64,000 nucleotides of DNA from Butyricicoccus_A sp963601915 (GCA_963601915.1 CAVCGL010000001.1:62001-126000), one strand, 5' to 3'; shown: positions 33,202 to 42,243, numbered from the stretch's first letter. Translations and numbers: made by a program. Notes: generated by a model not told the origin, from the letters alone.

Positions 33202-36200
33202 TTATCCGTTCACAGATGCGTAGAATGCATCAATTTCAGCCTGTTCGTGGCTCAGACCCTTTTCTTCCGACTTTGCAATTGCCTTGAGCATTCTGTTGTA
33301 GTCGTTCGGCATGATCTTCTTGAAGAACGGGATGTAGCTCTGGAAATTATCGAGAATTTCCTTGCCCTTGCGGGAGCCGGTTGCAGCGACATGCTGCTCA
33401 ATCAGGCTCTTCAGCTCCTGAATATCATGCTTCTCTCGAACGGTGGAGATCGTTACCATGGACTTGTTTGCACGCAGATACAGATCGCGGTGCATATCCA
33501 GTACATATGCAATGCCGCCGGACATGCCTGCTGCAAAGTTCTTGCCGGTAGGACCGAGAACGACAACGCGGCCGCCGGTCATGTATTCACAGCCGTGATC
33601 GCCAACGCCTTCGACAACAGCGACAGCACCGGAGTTACGCACGCAGAAGCGCTCGCCGGCAACACCGGAGATAAATGCCTTGCCTGCGGTTGCGCCGTAG
33701 AAGGCAACGTTGCCGATGATGATGTTGTCCTCTGCGCGGAACTGGCTGCCCTTCGGCGGGTAAACGACAATCTTGCCGCCGGACAGACCCTTGCCAATGT
33801 AGTCGTTGGAGTCACCCTCCAGTTCCATCGTCAGGCCCTGCGGAATGAAGGCACCGAACGACTGACCGCCGCCGCCGTAGCACTTGATACGGTAGGTATC
33901 TTCCGGCAGGGAAGAGCCGTGCAGGCGGGTGATTTCACTGCCGAAGATGGTGCCGAGGGCGCGGTCTGTCGAGCTGATTTTCAGTTCAATGGACTGCGGC
34001 TTGCCGGACTTCAGATTCTTGCCCATCTTCTTGAGGAAGACGGATTCATCTACGGTATTTTCCAGATGGAAATCATAGACATTCTTCGGGTCAAAGTGGC
34101 GCTCCGGTGCATCGACATACGGATTGTCGAGGATCATAGACAGGTCAACCGTGTCTGCACGACCGATGCGCATGTTCTTGCGGCGCTCCAGCTTATCGCT
34201 GCGGCCAACCATTTCGTCAATGGTATGGAAGCCCAGACCAGCCATGATTTCACGCAGCTGGCGAGCAATGAACAGCATGTAGTTCTGTACGTGCTCCGGC
34301 TTGCCCTGGAACCGTGCGCGCAGCTTCGGGTTCTGCGTGGCAATGCCCATCGGGCAGGTATCCAGATTGCATACACGCATCATAGCGCAGCCCATGGCAA
34401 TCAGCGGGCCGGTGGCAAAGCCGAATTCCTCTGCGCCCAGCAGGCAGGCAATGGCAACGTCACGACCGGTCATCAGCTTGGAGTCTGCTTCGATGACCAC
34501 GCGGGAACGCAGACCGTTCTGAATCAAGGTCTGATGGGTTTCTGCAACACCCAGCTCCCACGGCAGACCGGCATTGTGAATCGAGCTCTTCGGCGCTGCA
34601 CCGGAACCGCCGTCATAGCCGGAAATCAGGATAACCTGTGCGCCGCCCTTGGCAACGCCTGCGGCAATTGTGCCGACACCAGCTTCGGATACCAGCTTGA
34701 CATTGATGCGCGCCTTTCTGTTGGCGTTTTTCAGGTCATAAATCAACTGAGCCAAATCTTCAATAGAGTAAATATCGTGATGCGGCGGAGGAGAAATCAG
34801 TGCCACGCCCGGCGTAGAGAATCGGGTCTTGGCAACCCACGGGTAAACCTTCTTGCCCGGCAGGTGGCCGCCTTCGCCCGGCTTTGCGCCCTGTGCCATC
34901 TTGATCTGGATTTCATCGCCGCTCATCAGGTACTGCGAGTTGACACCGAAACGACCGGAAGCAACCTGTACAATGGAGCAAGCGCGCTCTGTGCCGTAAC
35001 GGTCAGCAGGCTCGCCGCCCTCGCCGGTGTTGGAGTGACCGCCCAGACGGTTCATGGCAATTGCCAGACACTCGTGGGCCTCCGCAGACAGACAGCCATA
35101 GGACATTGCTGCGGTCTTAAAGCGCTTGACAATCTCGTATTCGCTTTCTACTTCTTCAATCGGAATCGCCGTGCTCTCGTCGAACTTAAAGCTCATCAGG
35201 CCGCGCAGCGTGTGCGGAATCGCAGCGTCATCCACGGTTTCGGCGTACTGCTGGTAAATGCTGTAGTCGCCGGTGCGGACAGCTTGCTGCAGCAGCGCAA
35301 TGGTCTTTGGATTGTACAGATGATCTTCGCAGCCGATACCTGCGCGGTACTTGTGGGTACCGGGGGAGTCGAGCGTGGTATCAATAGCCAGACCCAGCGG
35401 ATCAAACGCATGATTGTGACGGAACTCAACGACTTCGCCGATTTCCTCCAGACCGATGCCGCCGACGCGGGATACGGTGTTGGTGAAGTATTCGTCAATG
35501 ACTTCCTTTTTGATGCCGATTGCCTCAAAGATCTGTGCGGACTGATACGACTGGATGGTCGAGATACCCATCTTGGATGCGATCTTGACGATGCCCTTCA
35601 AAACAGCCTTGTTGTACGAATCAATGGCAACCGAAACTTCCTTGTCGAGCAGTCTCTTTTCGACCAGCTCTGCGATACATTCCTGTGCCAGATACGGGTT
35701 GACAGCGGATGCGCCGTAGCCCAGCAGGGTGGCAAAATGATGTACTTCGCGCGGCTCTGCGGTCTCTACGATAACGGACAGAGAGGTGCTCTTCTTGGTG
35801 CGTACCAGATACTGCTGCAGAGCGGAAACAGCGAGCAGCGATGGAATCGCAACGTGGTTTTCATCCACACCGCGGTCGGACAGAATCAGGATGTTTGCGC
35901 CGTTGCGGTATGCGCGGTCGGCAGTGACAAACATGCGGTCAATCGCACGCTTCAGCGGTGTGTTCTTATAATACAGCATGGAGATCGTCTGAACCTTAAA
36001 GCCCGGCTTATCCATGTTTTTAATCTTCATCAGGTCGATGTCGGTCAGAATCGGATTCTGAATGCGCAGCATACTGCAGTTTTCCGCGTTCTCGCTGAGC
36101 AGGTTGCCGTCATGACCGAGGTATACGGCGGTATCCGTGACGATTTCCTCACGAATGGCGTCGATTGGCGGGTTGGTAACCTGCGCGAACAGCTGCTTGA

Positions 36201-37752
36201 AGTAGCTGAACAGCGGCTGATGCTTTTCGGACAAAACAGCCAGCGGAATATCCACGCCCATTGCAGCGGTCGGCTCTGCGCCGGTCTGTGCCATTTGCAG
36301 GATAGAATCCTTGACCTCTTCGTAGGTGTAACCAAATGCCTTGTACAGGCGGTCGCGCTCCTCGCTGGAGTAGCGGCGGATGTGATGGTTCGGAATCGGC
36401 AGATCCTTGAGCATCAGCAGGCTCTGATCCAGCCATTCGCCGTACGGCTGACGGGTTGCGTAGTGCTCTTTCAGCTCATCATCGTCAATCAGACGGCCGG
36501 AGACGGTATCAACCAGCAGCATTTTGCCCGGCTGCAAACGGGACTTTACAGCGATCTTCTCCGGTTCCAGCTCCAGCACGCCGACCTCGGAGGACAGAAT
36601 CAGCTGATCGTCTGTGGTGACATAGTAACGGGACGGGCGCAGACCATTTCGGTCAAGAACAGCACCCATGACATCACCGTCTGTAAAGATAATCGATGCC
36701 GGGCCGTCCCACGGCTCCATCATGGTTGCGTAATAGCGATAGAAGTCCAGCTTCTCACGCGGCATACTCTTGTTGTTCGACCACGGCTCCGGAATGCAGA
36801 TCATGACTGCCATCGGAAGCTCCATGCCGTTCATGACGAGGAATTCCAGCGTGTTGTCCAAACGCGCGGAGTCGGAACCTGCCGGATTGACAACCGGATA
36901 TACCTTGTCGAGATCCTCTTCGCTCATGACGTCGGATTCCATCGTCTCTTCACGGGCGAGCATACGGTCTGCGTTGCCGCGAATTGTGTTGATTTCGCCG
37001 TTGTGCAGGATGAAACGGTTCGGATGGGCGCGTTCCCAAGACGGATTGGTGTTGGTAGAGAAACGGGAATGTACCATGGCAATCGCGGACTTGTAATCCT
37101 CGTCCAGCAGATCGCAGTAGAAGTTGCGCAGCTGACCGACAAGGAACATACCTTTATATACGATGGTACGGCTGGAGAACGAGACAACATAGGTGTTGTC
37201 GTTGGACTGCTCAAAGACGCGGCGTGCCACGTACAGTTTGCGGTCGAAGTCCAGACCCTTGTTTACATTTTTCGGGCGAGCGACGAAGCCCTGCTCGATG
37301 TATGGCATACAGGCGAGCGCCTTGTTGCCCAGAACATCCGGATTGATCGGCACGGTACGCCAGCCGAGGAATTCCATGCCTTCCTTTTCAATGATGACCT
37401 CGAACATCTTCTTTGCCTGCGAACGCTTGAGAGTGTCCTGCGGGAAGAAGAACATGGCGATGCCGTAATCGCGCTCTTCGCCAATCTGGATGCCGGCCTC
37501 AGCGGCAGCCTTGGTGAAGAAGTTGTGGGAAATCTGAAGCATAATGCCGACGCCGTCGCCGGTCTTGCCCTCCGCGTCCTTACCGGCGCGGTGCTCCAGC
37601 TTTTCTACAATAGATAGTGCATTATCAACTGTTTGATGTGTCTTTCTGCCTTTAATATCGACAACTGCGCCGATGCCGCAGGCATCATGCTCATACCGCG
37701 GATCGTACAGACCGCGGGCAGGCATTGTAGTTTCAGTTCTGATCTCGTTCAT
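33202..37752 (-). CDS. gltB: Glutamate synthase, large (alpha) subunit
   Basis: Makes two glutamates from glutamine and 2-oxoglutarate. 1516 residues, full length. The N-terminal class II amidotransferase has the catalytic cysteine in YEHDACGIGAVVD; residues ahead of it (about 22) are a propeptide to be cleaved. The central and FMN domains contain GAKPGEGGHLPGKKV and ISGYDGGSGAAPKSSIHNAG. The [3Fe-4S] cluster cysteines are in CAMMRVCNLDTCPMGIATQ. The C-terminal GXGXG-type beta-helix has repeated GG/VV motifs (GLSGGKIVVYPP ... YMTGGRVVVLG). The ATG at 37752 is favoured, with TAGGAGGA 10 bases upstream; an upstream TTG would leave only two bases. A very long open frame on the opposite strand is a by-product of codon bias. 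Confidence 0.97.
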   Translation of the reverse strand: MNEIRTETTMPARGLYDPRYEHDACGIGAVVDIKGRKTHQTVDNALSIVEKLEHRAGKDAEGKTGDGVGIMLQISHNFFTKAAAEAGIQIGEERDYGIAMFFFPQDTLKRSQAKKMFEVIIEKEGMEFLGWRTVPINPDVLGNKALACMPYIEQGFVARPKNVNKGLDFDRKLYVARRVFEQSNDNTYVVSFSSRTIVYKGMFLVGQLRNFYCDLLDEDYKSAIAMVHSRFSTNTNPSWERAHPNRFILHNGEINTIRGNADRMLAREETMESDVMSEEDLDKVYPVVNPAGSDSARLDNTLEFLVMNGMELPMAVMICIPEPWSNNKSMPREKLDFYRYYATMMEPWDGPASIIFTDGDVMGAVLDRNGLRPSRYYVTTDDQLILSSEVGVLELEPEKIAVKSRLQPGKMLLVDTVSGRLIDDDELKEHYATRQPYGEWLDQSLLMLKDLPIPNHHIRRYSSEERDRLYKAFGYTYEEVKDSILQMAQTGAEPTAAMGVDIPLAVLSEKHQPLFSYFKQLFAQVTNPPIDAIREEIVTDTAVYLGHDGNLLSENAENCSMLRIQNPILTDIDLMKIKNMDKPGFKVQTISMLYYKNTPLKRAIDRMFVTADRAYRNGANILILSDRGVDENHVAIPSLLAVSALQQYLVRTKKSTSLSVIVETAEPREVHHFATLLGYGASAVNPYLAQECIAELVEKRLLDKEVSVAIDSYNKAVLKGIVKIASKMGISTIQSYQSAQIFEAIGIKKEVIDEYFTNTVSRVGGIGLEEIGEVVEFRHNHAFDPLGLAIDTTLDSPGTHKYRAGIGCEDHLYNPKTIALLQQAVRTGDYSIYQQYAETVDDAAIPHTLRGLMSFKFDESTAIPIEEVESEYEIVKRFKTAAMSYGCLSAEAHECLAIAMNRLGGHSNTGEGGEPADRYGTERACSIVQVASGRFGVNSQYLMSGDEIQIKMAQGAKPGEGGHLPGKKVYPWVAKTRFSTPGVALISPPPHHDIYSIEDLAQLIYDLKNANRKARINVKLVSEAGVGTIAAGVAKGGAQVILISGYDGGSGAAPKSSIHNAGLPWELGVAETHQTLIQNGLRSRVVIEADSKLMTGRDVAIACLLGAEEFGFATGPLIAMGCAMMRVCNLDTCPMGIATQNPKLRARFQGKPEHVQNYMLFIARQLREIMAGLGFHTIDEMVGRSDKLERRKNMRIGRADTVDLSMILDNPYVDAPERHFDPKNVYDFHLENTVDESVFLKKMGKNLKSGKPQSIELKISSTDRALGTIFGSEITRLHGSSLPEDTYRIKCYGGGGQSFGAFIPQGLTMELEGDSNDYIGKGLSGGKIVVYPPKGSQFRAEDNIIIGNVAFYGATAGKAFISGVAGERFCVRNSGAVAVVEGVGDHGCEYMTGGRVVVLGPTGKNFAAGMSGGIAYVLDMHRDLYLRANKSMVTISTVREKHDIQELKSLIEQHVAATGSRKGKEILDNFQSYIPFFKKIMPNDYNRMLKAIAKSEEKGLSHEQAEIDAFYASVNG

Positions 37753-37884
37753 GAAATACAATTCCTCCTAAAAAACCTTCACATGTATCATATATAATGT
37801 ATAGCGGATGATGTTCTCTCGGCGTTTTGCAACTTTATTTGGTTCATCTTTCACGACATCGCGCAAAACAACCGGAGAAAAAGT

Positions 37885-37965
37885 AAAAAAGCGCCCATTC
37901 CAAAATAAATACTACCCAAAAGTGGTAAAAGTAGTACTTACTTTGGAATGAACGCCTTTGTTCAT
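37885..37965 (-). promoter_or_regulatory. gltB leader: ANTAR-type hexaloop overlapping a terminator
   Basis: On the minus strand the transcript should begin near 37966. The first structure is ATGAAC-[AAAGGC]-GTTCAT (37948-37965; loop 37954-37959), with A at loop position 1 and G at 4. Its loop end and 3' arm are also the 5' arm of a long terminator: GCGTTCATTCCAAA pairs with TTTGGAATGGGCGC, extended inward by another 11 pairs, and is followed by TTTTTT (37885-37890). Only one of the two folds can form. About 130 further bases lie between the terminator and gltB. The gene-free 551 bases 37753-38303 contain this leader, the glnN leader, the two divergent promoters and otherwise nothing I recognise. 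Confidence 0.85.
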
Positions 37966-37972
37966 GTAACAT

Positions 37973-38001
37973 ATTCTATAATAAATGCAGGAATTCGTCA
38001 A
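37973..38001 (-). promoter_or_regulatory. gltB-gltD promoter
   Basis: Minus strand: TTGACG (37996-38001), a 17-base spacer, TAGAAT (37973-37978). Initiation should occur at about 37966. Confidence 0.75.
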
Positions 38002-38131
38002 GCATCCTGCAAAAAAATCTTCCGCCCAGAAACGATTTCATACAACTTGCATAGAAAGATTACTTAAAAAGAAGAAGGACTGGGCAAAATGTAAAAGTTG
38101 GTTCGGTAGGCAGAAAAGTTTGGAAAATTAG

Positions 38132-38160
38132 TTGACATGCGCTAAATCACAGTCTATAAT
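38132..38160 (+). promoter_or_regulatory. glnN promoter
   Basis: TTGACA (38132-38137), 17 bases, TATAAT (38155-38160): perfect sigma-A consensus. The start is expected near 38167. Confidence 0.9.
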
Positions 38161-38171
38161 AGACATCGTAA

Positions 38172-38216
38172 ACAGCAACGGCGCTGTGGATGTTATGTCC
38201 GCGGCGCCTATTTTTT
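38172..38216 (+). promoter_or_regulatory. glnN leader: ANTAR-type hexaloop overlapping a terminator
   Basis: The hairpin ACAGC-[AACGGC]-GCTGT (38172-38187; loop 38177-38182) has A1 and G4 in the loop. It overlaps the 5' arm of the terminator GGCGCTGTGGA / TCCGCGGCGCC (38180-38208), which is followed by TATTTTTTA. The terminator lies about 90 bases before glnN and inside its own transcript, so it must be overcome for expression. Binding of an ANTAR protein to the hexaloop would block terminator formation. Confidence 0.88.
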
Positions 38217-38303
38217 ATACTCAGCAGGAGTAGAAAAGCATACGCTTGAGTAAGTTTGTTTGAAATCTTTTTTAAGATACACTGCATGGAGGTGCGTTGT
38301 ACA

Positions 38304-40385
38304 ATGATTAATGTCCCGGAAATTTTCGGCGAGAACGTGTTTAACGAAAATGTAATGCGTGAGAAGCTGCCGAAGGAAGTTTTTAAGAAGCTCATGAAGA
38401 CCATCGAATTGGGTGCTTCCCTCGATGTCAGCATTGCAAACGTTGTTGCAAACGCAATGAAGGATTGGGCTGTTGACAAGGGCGCAACCCATTACACCCA
38501 TTGGTTCCAGCCGATGACCGGTGTGACCGCTGAGAAGCATGACTCCTTTATTAGCCCGACGGCAGGCGGCAACGTCATCATGTCGTTCAGCGGCAAGGAG
38601 CTGATTCAGGGCGAGCCGGACGCATCTTCGTTCCCGTCTGGCGGTCTGCGTGCAACGTTTGAGGCGCGTGGTTATACCGCATGGGATCCGAGCTCTTACG
38701 CTTTCGTCAAGGACGGTACCCTGTACATCCCGACCGCTTTCTGTTCCTACACCGGCGAGGTACTGGATAAGAAGACCCCGCTGCTGCGCTCCATGGATGC
38801 AATCAGCAAGCAGGCTTGCCGCATTCTCAAGCTGTTCGGCAAGAATGTAGAGCGCGTTACTACGACCGTAGGTCCGGAGCAGGAGTACTTCCTCGTAGAT
38901 AAGAAGTATTACGACCAGCGCAAGGATCTGGCATTTACCGGACGCACATTGTTCGGCGCTATGAGCCCGAAGGGTCAGGAAATGGATGACCATTACTTCG
39001 GCACCATCAAGCCGCGTGTCGCAGCATTCATGGCAGATCTGGATGCTGAAATGTGGAAGTACGGCATTCTGGCAAAGACCAAGCACAACGAGGTTGCTCC
39101 GGCACAGCACGAGATTGCACCGATCTTCACCACCACCAATACGGCAATCGACAACAACCAGCTGCTGATGGATGTTGCCAAGAAGGTCGCTCTCCAGCAC
39201 GGCATGGTTTGCCTGCTGCATGAGAAGCCGTTCGACGGCGTAAATGGTTCCGGTAAGCACAACAACTGGTCGATGTCCACCAATCAGGGCGAGAACCTGC
39301 TGAATCCGGGCAGCGATCCGAAGGAAAATGCACAGTTCATGCTGATTCTGACCGCAGTTATCTCTGCTGTTGATAAGTATGCAAAGCTGATGCGTATCTC
39401 GGTTGCATCCGCTGGCAACGATCATCGTCTGGGTGCCAATGAGGCTCCTCCGGCAATCGTTTCCGTATTCCTCGGCGATGAGCTGCAGAGCATTGTCGAT
39501 GACATCATCGCTGGCACGCACACCGCTGGCGCTGGCGCAGCAAAGATTCAGCTGGGCGTTACCACCCTGCCGGTATTCTCTAAGGACAACACCGACCGCA
39601 ACAGAACCTCTCCGTTTGCTTTCACCGGCAACCGCTTTGAGTTCCGTATGCCGGGTTCCTCTCAGAACATCGCTTGTGTCAACATGATGCTGAACACCGC
39701 TGTAGCAGATGTATTTAAGAGCTATGCCGATGAGCTGGAAGGCGCAGAGGACTTTGATGCTGCACTGAATGCTCTGGTTAAGCGTGAGATGACGGCTCAT
39801 CAGCGCGTCATCTTTAACGGCAACGGCTACGACGACAGCTGGATTGAAGAGGCTGAAAAGCGCGGCCTGCCGAACCTGAAGAGCACACCGGAAGCACTGG
39901 CTTGCTATGATGAATTTATTGATGTCTTTGAGTCTACTGGCGTTCTGAGCGAGACCGAGCTGATGTCCCGTAAGGAAATTCTGCTGGAAGAGTATGCAAA
40001 GCTCATCAAGATTGAGTCCCGCACCATGGTAGATATGGCGAAGAAGGACATTCTGCCGGCAGTTGGCTCTTACACCAAGGAGCTGTCCGAGATTGCCTGC
40101 AATAAGAAGCAGCTGGGCCTGGATGCTGAGCTGGAAATCAAGGAGCTGAAGAAGCTGTCCGCATTGGCTTCTGATACCTACGACAAGATCGAAGCACTGT
40201 CTGCTGCCATTGCAGGTGCCGATGCTGTCGAGGGCGTACAGGAAGCTGCAGACTATCAGCATGAGAACGTCATTCCGGCTATGGAGCAGCTGCGCACGGT
40301 TGCCGATGAGCTGGAAGTTAACACCGCTGCTAAGTACTGGCCGTTCCCAGCTTACGACAAGCTGCTGTTCGGTGTAAACAGCTAA
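38304..40385 (+). CDS. glnN: Glutamine synthetase, type III
   Basis: A second glutamine synthetase of the large dodecameric type III class found in Bacteroides, cyanobacteria and Clostridia. 693 residues, normal for the family. It shows THYTHWFQPMTGVTAEKHDSF, SFSGKELIQGEPDASSFPSG, VGPEQEYFLVDKKYY, KHNEVAPAQHEIAPIF, NGSGKHNNWSMSTN and RLGANEAPPAIVSV, all characteristic. The ATG at 38304 has GGAGG about 10 bases upstream. Codon bias is strong. It follows an ANTAR-type attenuator and precedes the ammonium transporter, so both are probably nitrogen-starvation genes. Confidence 0.97.
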   Translation: MINVPEIFGENVFNENVMREKLPKEVFKKLMKTIELGASLDVSIANVVANAMKDWAVDKGATHYTHWFQPMTGVTAEKHDSFISPTAGGNVIMSFSGKELIQGEPDASSFPSGGLRATFEARGYTAWDPSSYAFVKDGTLYIPTAFCSYTGEVLDKKTPLLRSMDAISKQACRILKLFGKNVERVTTTVGPEQEYFLVDKKYYDQRKDLAFTGRTLFGAMSPKGQEMDDHYFGTIKPRVAAFMADLDAEMWKYGILAKTKHNEVAPAQHEIAPIFTTTNTAIDNNQLLMDVAKKVALQHGMVCLLHEKPFDGVNGSGKHNNWSMSTNQGENLLNPGSDPKENAQFMLILTAVISAVDKYAKLMRISVASAGNDHRLGANEAPPAIVSVFLGDELQSIVDDIIAGTHTAGAGAAKIQLGVTTLPVFSKDNTDRNRTSPFAFTGNRFEFRMPGSSQNIACVNMMLNTAVADVFKSYADELEGAEDFDAALNALVKREMTAHQRVIFNGNGYDDSWIEEAEKRGLPNLKSTPEALACYDEFIDVFESTGVLSETELMSRKEILLEEYAKLIKIESRTMVDMAKKDILPAVGSYTKELSEIACNKKQLGLDAELEIKELKKLSALASDTYDKIEALSAAIAGADAVEGVQEAADYQHENVIPAMEQLRTVADELEVNTAAKYWPFPAYDKLLFGVNS

Positions 40386-40414
40386 TTGCTCGTTTGAACC
40401 CAATTTTATAACGC

Positions 40415-40470
40415 ACACAAAGACGTGTATACCCAATTTCCGCACAGGAAGAGGTGTACACGTCTTTTTT
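40415..40470 (+). promoter_or_regulatory. Leader of amt-PII: hexaloop overlapping a terminator
   Basis: The hairpin ACAC-[AAAGAC]-GTGT (40415-40428; loop 40419-40424) again has A1 and G4. It is embedded in the 5' arm of a strong terminator (AAAGACGTGTATACC / GGTGTACACGTCTTT, then TTTTTT; 40419-40470). This hairpin sits between glnN and the transporter gene. It could therefore either end the glnN transcript or, when the ANTAR protein is bound, let it run into amt. A weak promoter (TTGCTC at 40385, TATAAC at 40407) would start too late to include the hexaloop. Confidence 0.8.
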
Positions 40471-40503
40471 GTTTCACAAATTCATTTGGAGGTTTATTCA
40501 ATC

Positions 40504-42204
40504 ATGGATACCACGAACATTATGGCGATATTGGCAGATCATGCCTCCGCCATAGACACATCTTGGACGCTGCTCGGCGCGGCGCTCGTATTCTTTATGC
40601 AGGCAGGCTTTGCGATGGTGGAAACCGGCTTTACCCGTTCTAAGAACGCCGGCAACATTATCATGAAGAACCTAATGGACTTTTCGCTCGGCACACCGAT
40701 TTATTGGCTGATTGGCTTTGGCATCATGTTCGGCGGCACCGGTGCTCTCATCGGCGGCTTCGACTTCATGACCAATGGCGGAGAAGGCGGTTTTACCACG
40801 CTGATTTTCCAGACCGTGTTCTGTGCAACCGCAGCAACCATTGTTTCCGGCGCTATGGCAGAGCGAACCAAGTTTAGCTCGTACTGCATCTATTCCATGG
40901 TCATCAGTGCGGTGATTTATCCGATCTCCGGTCACTGGATTTGGGGCGGCGGCTGGCTGTCTCAGCTCGGTTTCCATGATTTTGCCGGTTCCACCGCTGT
41001 ACACATGGTTGGCGGCGTGGCTGCTCTCGTCGGTGCCGCTTTTCTTGGCCCGCGTATCGGCAAGTATGACAAGAACGGCAAGCCGAAGGCAATTCCGGGT
41101 CATTCCCTGACACTGGGCGCTCTGGGCGTATTCATTCTGTGGTTCTGCTGGTTTGGATTTAACGGTGCATCTACCGTTGCTATGACAAATGGTGCATATG
41201 AATCCGCAGCTTCTGTTTATGTCACAACAAATATGGCTGCTGCCGTTGCAACCGTTACGGTTATGTGTGTCACTTGGATTCGTTACGGCAAGCCGGATGT
41301 ATCTATGACGCTGAACGGCTCTCTGGCTGGTCTGGTAGCAATTACTGCCGGTTGTGATTTGGTTACTCCGCTTGGCGCAGCAATCATTGGTATCTGCGCA
41401 GGCTTCGCTGTAGTATTCGGCATTGAATTCGTAGAGAAGGTACTCAAGATTGACGATCCGGTTGGTGCTGTTGGCGTACATGGTGTCAATGGTGCACTGG
41501 GCACACTGCTGACCGGTCTGTTTGCAAAGGATCAGGGTCTGTTTTATGGCCACGGTGCACATTTCTTCCTGGTTCAGCTGCTCGGTGTCGTTTGCGTCAT
41601 CGCTTGGGTTGCTGTGACCATGACCATTGTATTCTTCATCATCAAGCACACCATCGGTCTGCGTGTATCCGAAGAAGAAGAGGTTCGCGGTCTGGATGTC
41701 ATGGAGCACGGTCTGGTTTCCGCTTATGCAGACTTTATGCCGATTCCGACTGTCAATGGCTTTTACAAGGAAGAAAAGACAAAGCAGACAGTGCCTGTCG
41801 AAGAAGCAATTCCGGCTACGGAAGTTCCGTCCACAAGTACAGACGGACACAAGCTGTCCAAGGTTGTTGTCATCTGCCGTCAGTCCCGTCTCGAAGTCCT
41901 GCGTGATGCGCTGGAGGAAATCGGCGTAGCAGGTCTGACCGTGACCAATGTTCTTGGCTGTGGTGTAGAGAAGGGTGCAACCGAGTATTATCGCGGCGTT
42001 GCTGTCAGCACGAGCCTGCGTCCAAAGACGAAGGTAGAGATGGTTGTCAGCAAGGTTCCGGTAGAACAGGTTGTCGATACCTGCCGCAAGGTGCTGTATA
42101 CCGGTCATATCGGTGATGGCAAGATCTTTATCTATGATGTACAGAACGTCATCAAGGTTCGTACCGGTGCCATCGGCTATGATGCGCTGCAGTACGAAGA
42201 TTAA
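40504..42204 (+). CDS. Ammonium transporter fused to a PII (GlnK/GlnB) domain
   Basis: 566 residues. The Amt channel (about residues 15-410, roughly eleven helices) carries FMQAGFAMVETGFTRSKN, YPISGHWIWGGGW, STAVHMVGGVAALVGA and VGVHGVNGALGTLLTG, the last two with the channel histidines. After a linker of about 40 residues a complete PII domain follows (450-566): KLSKVVVICRQS, GLTVTNVLGCG, KGATEYYRGVAVSTS (T-loop) and GHIGDGKIFIYDVQ, with RTGAIGYDAL. In free PII the T-loop Tyr51 is uridylylated; here that site is Val, as is the position used for serine phosphorylation. Covalent control is therefore unlikely, and gating by ATP/ADP/2-oxoglutarate is inferred. ATG 40504 has TTGGAGG 10 bases upstream. 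Confidence 0.95.
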   Translation: MDTTNIMAILADHASAIDTSWTLLGAALVFFMQAGFAMVETGFTRSKNAGNIIMKNLMDFSLGTPIYWLIGFGIMFGGTGALIGGFDFMTNGGEGGFTTLIFQTVFCATAATIVSGAMAERTKFSSYCIYSMVISAVIYPISGHWIWGGGWLSQLGFHDFAGSTAVHMVGGVAALVGAAFLGPRIGKYDKNGKPKAIPGHSLTLGALGVFILWFCWFGFNGASTVAMTNGAYESAASVYVTTNMAAAVATVTVMCVTWIRYGKPDVSMTLNGSLAGLVAITAGCDLVTPLGAAIIGICAGFAVVFGIEFVEKVLKIDDPVGAVGVHGVNGALGTLLTGLFAKDQGLFYGHGAHFFLVQLLGVVCVIAWVAVTMTIVFFIIKHTIGLRVSEEEEVRGLDVMEHGLVSAYADFMPIPTVNGFYKEEKTKQTVPVEEAIPATEVPSTSTDGHKLSKVVVICRQSRLEVLRDALEEIGVAGLTVTNVLGCGVEKGATEYYRGVAVSTSLRPKTKVEMVVSKVPVEQVVDTCRKVLYTGHIGDGKIFIYDVQNVIKVRTGAIGYDALQYED

Positions 42205-42243
42205 CAGACAATCCCTTAATCAATCCTTTATACATGTTCAGAG

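Noticed and set aside
33247..37617. Open frame of about 1450 codons on the plus strand opposite gltB
   Set aside because: It is a mirror of gltB codon bias. The protein has no recognisable motif and no ribosome site, while the minus strand encodes a full glutamate synthase. Similar mirror frames lie opposite ilvD, glnN, glyA and pyrG.
40381..40414. Possible first ANTAR hairpin (AATTG / CAATT) before the amt hexaloop
   Set aside because: The loop is 12 bases and has no A1/G4 pattern.
38208..40445. Open frame of about 745 codons opposite glnN
   Set aside because: Same explanation: complementary to the strongly biased GSIII gene, no domain, and it runs through the leader and terminator of the real genes.
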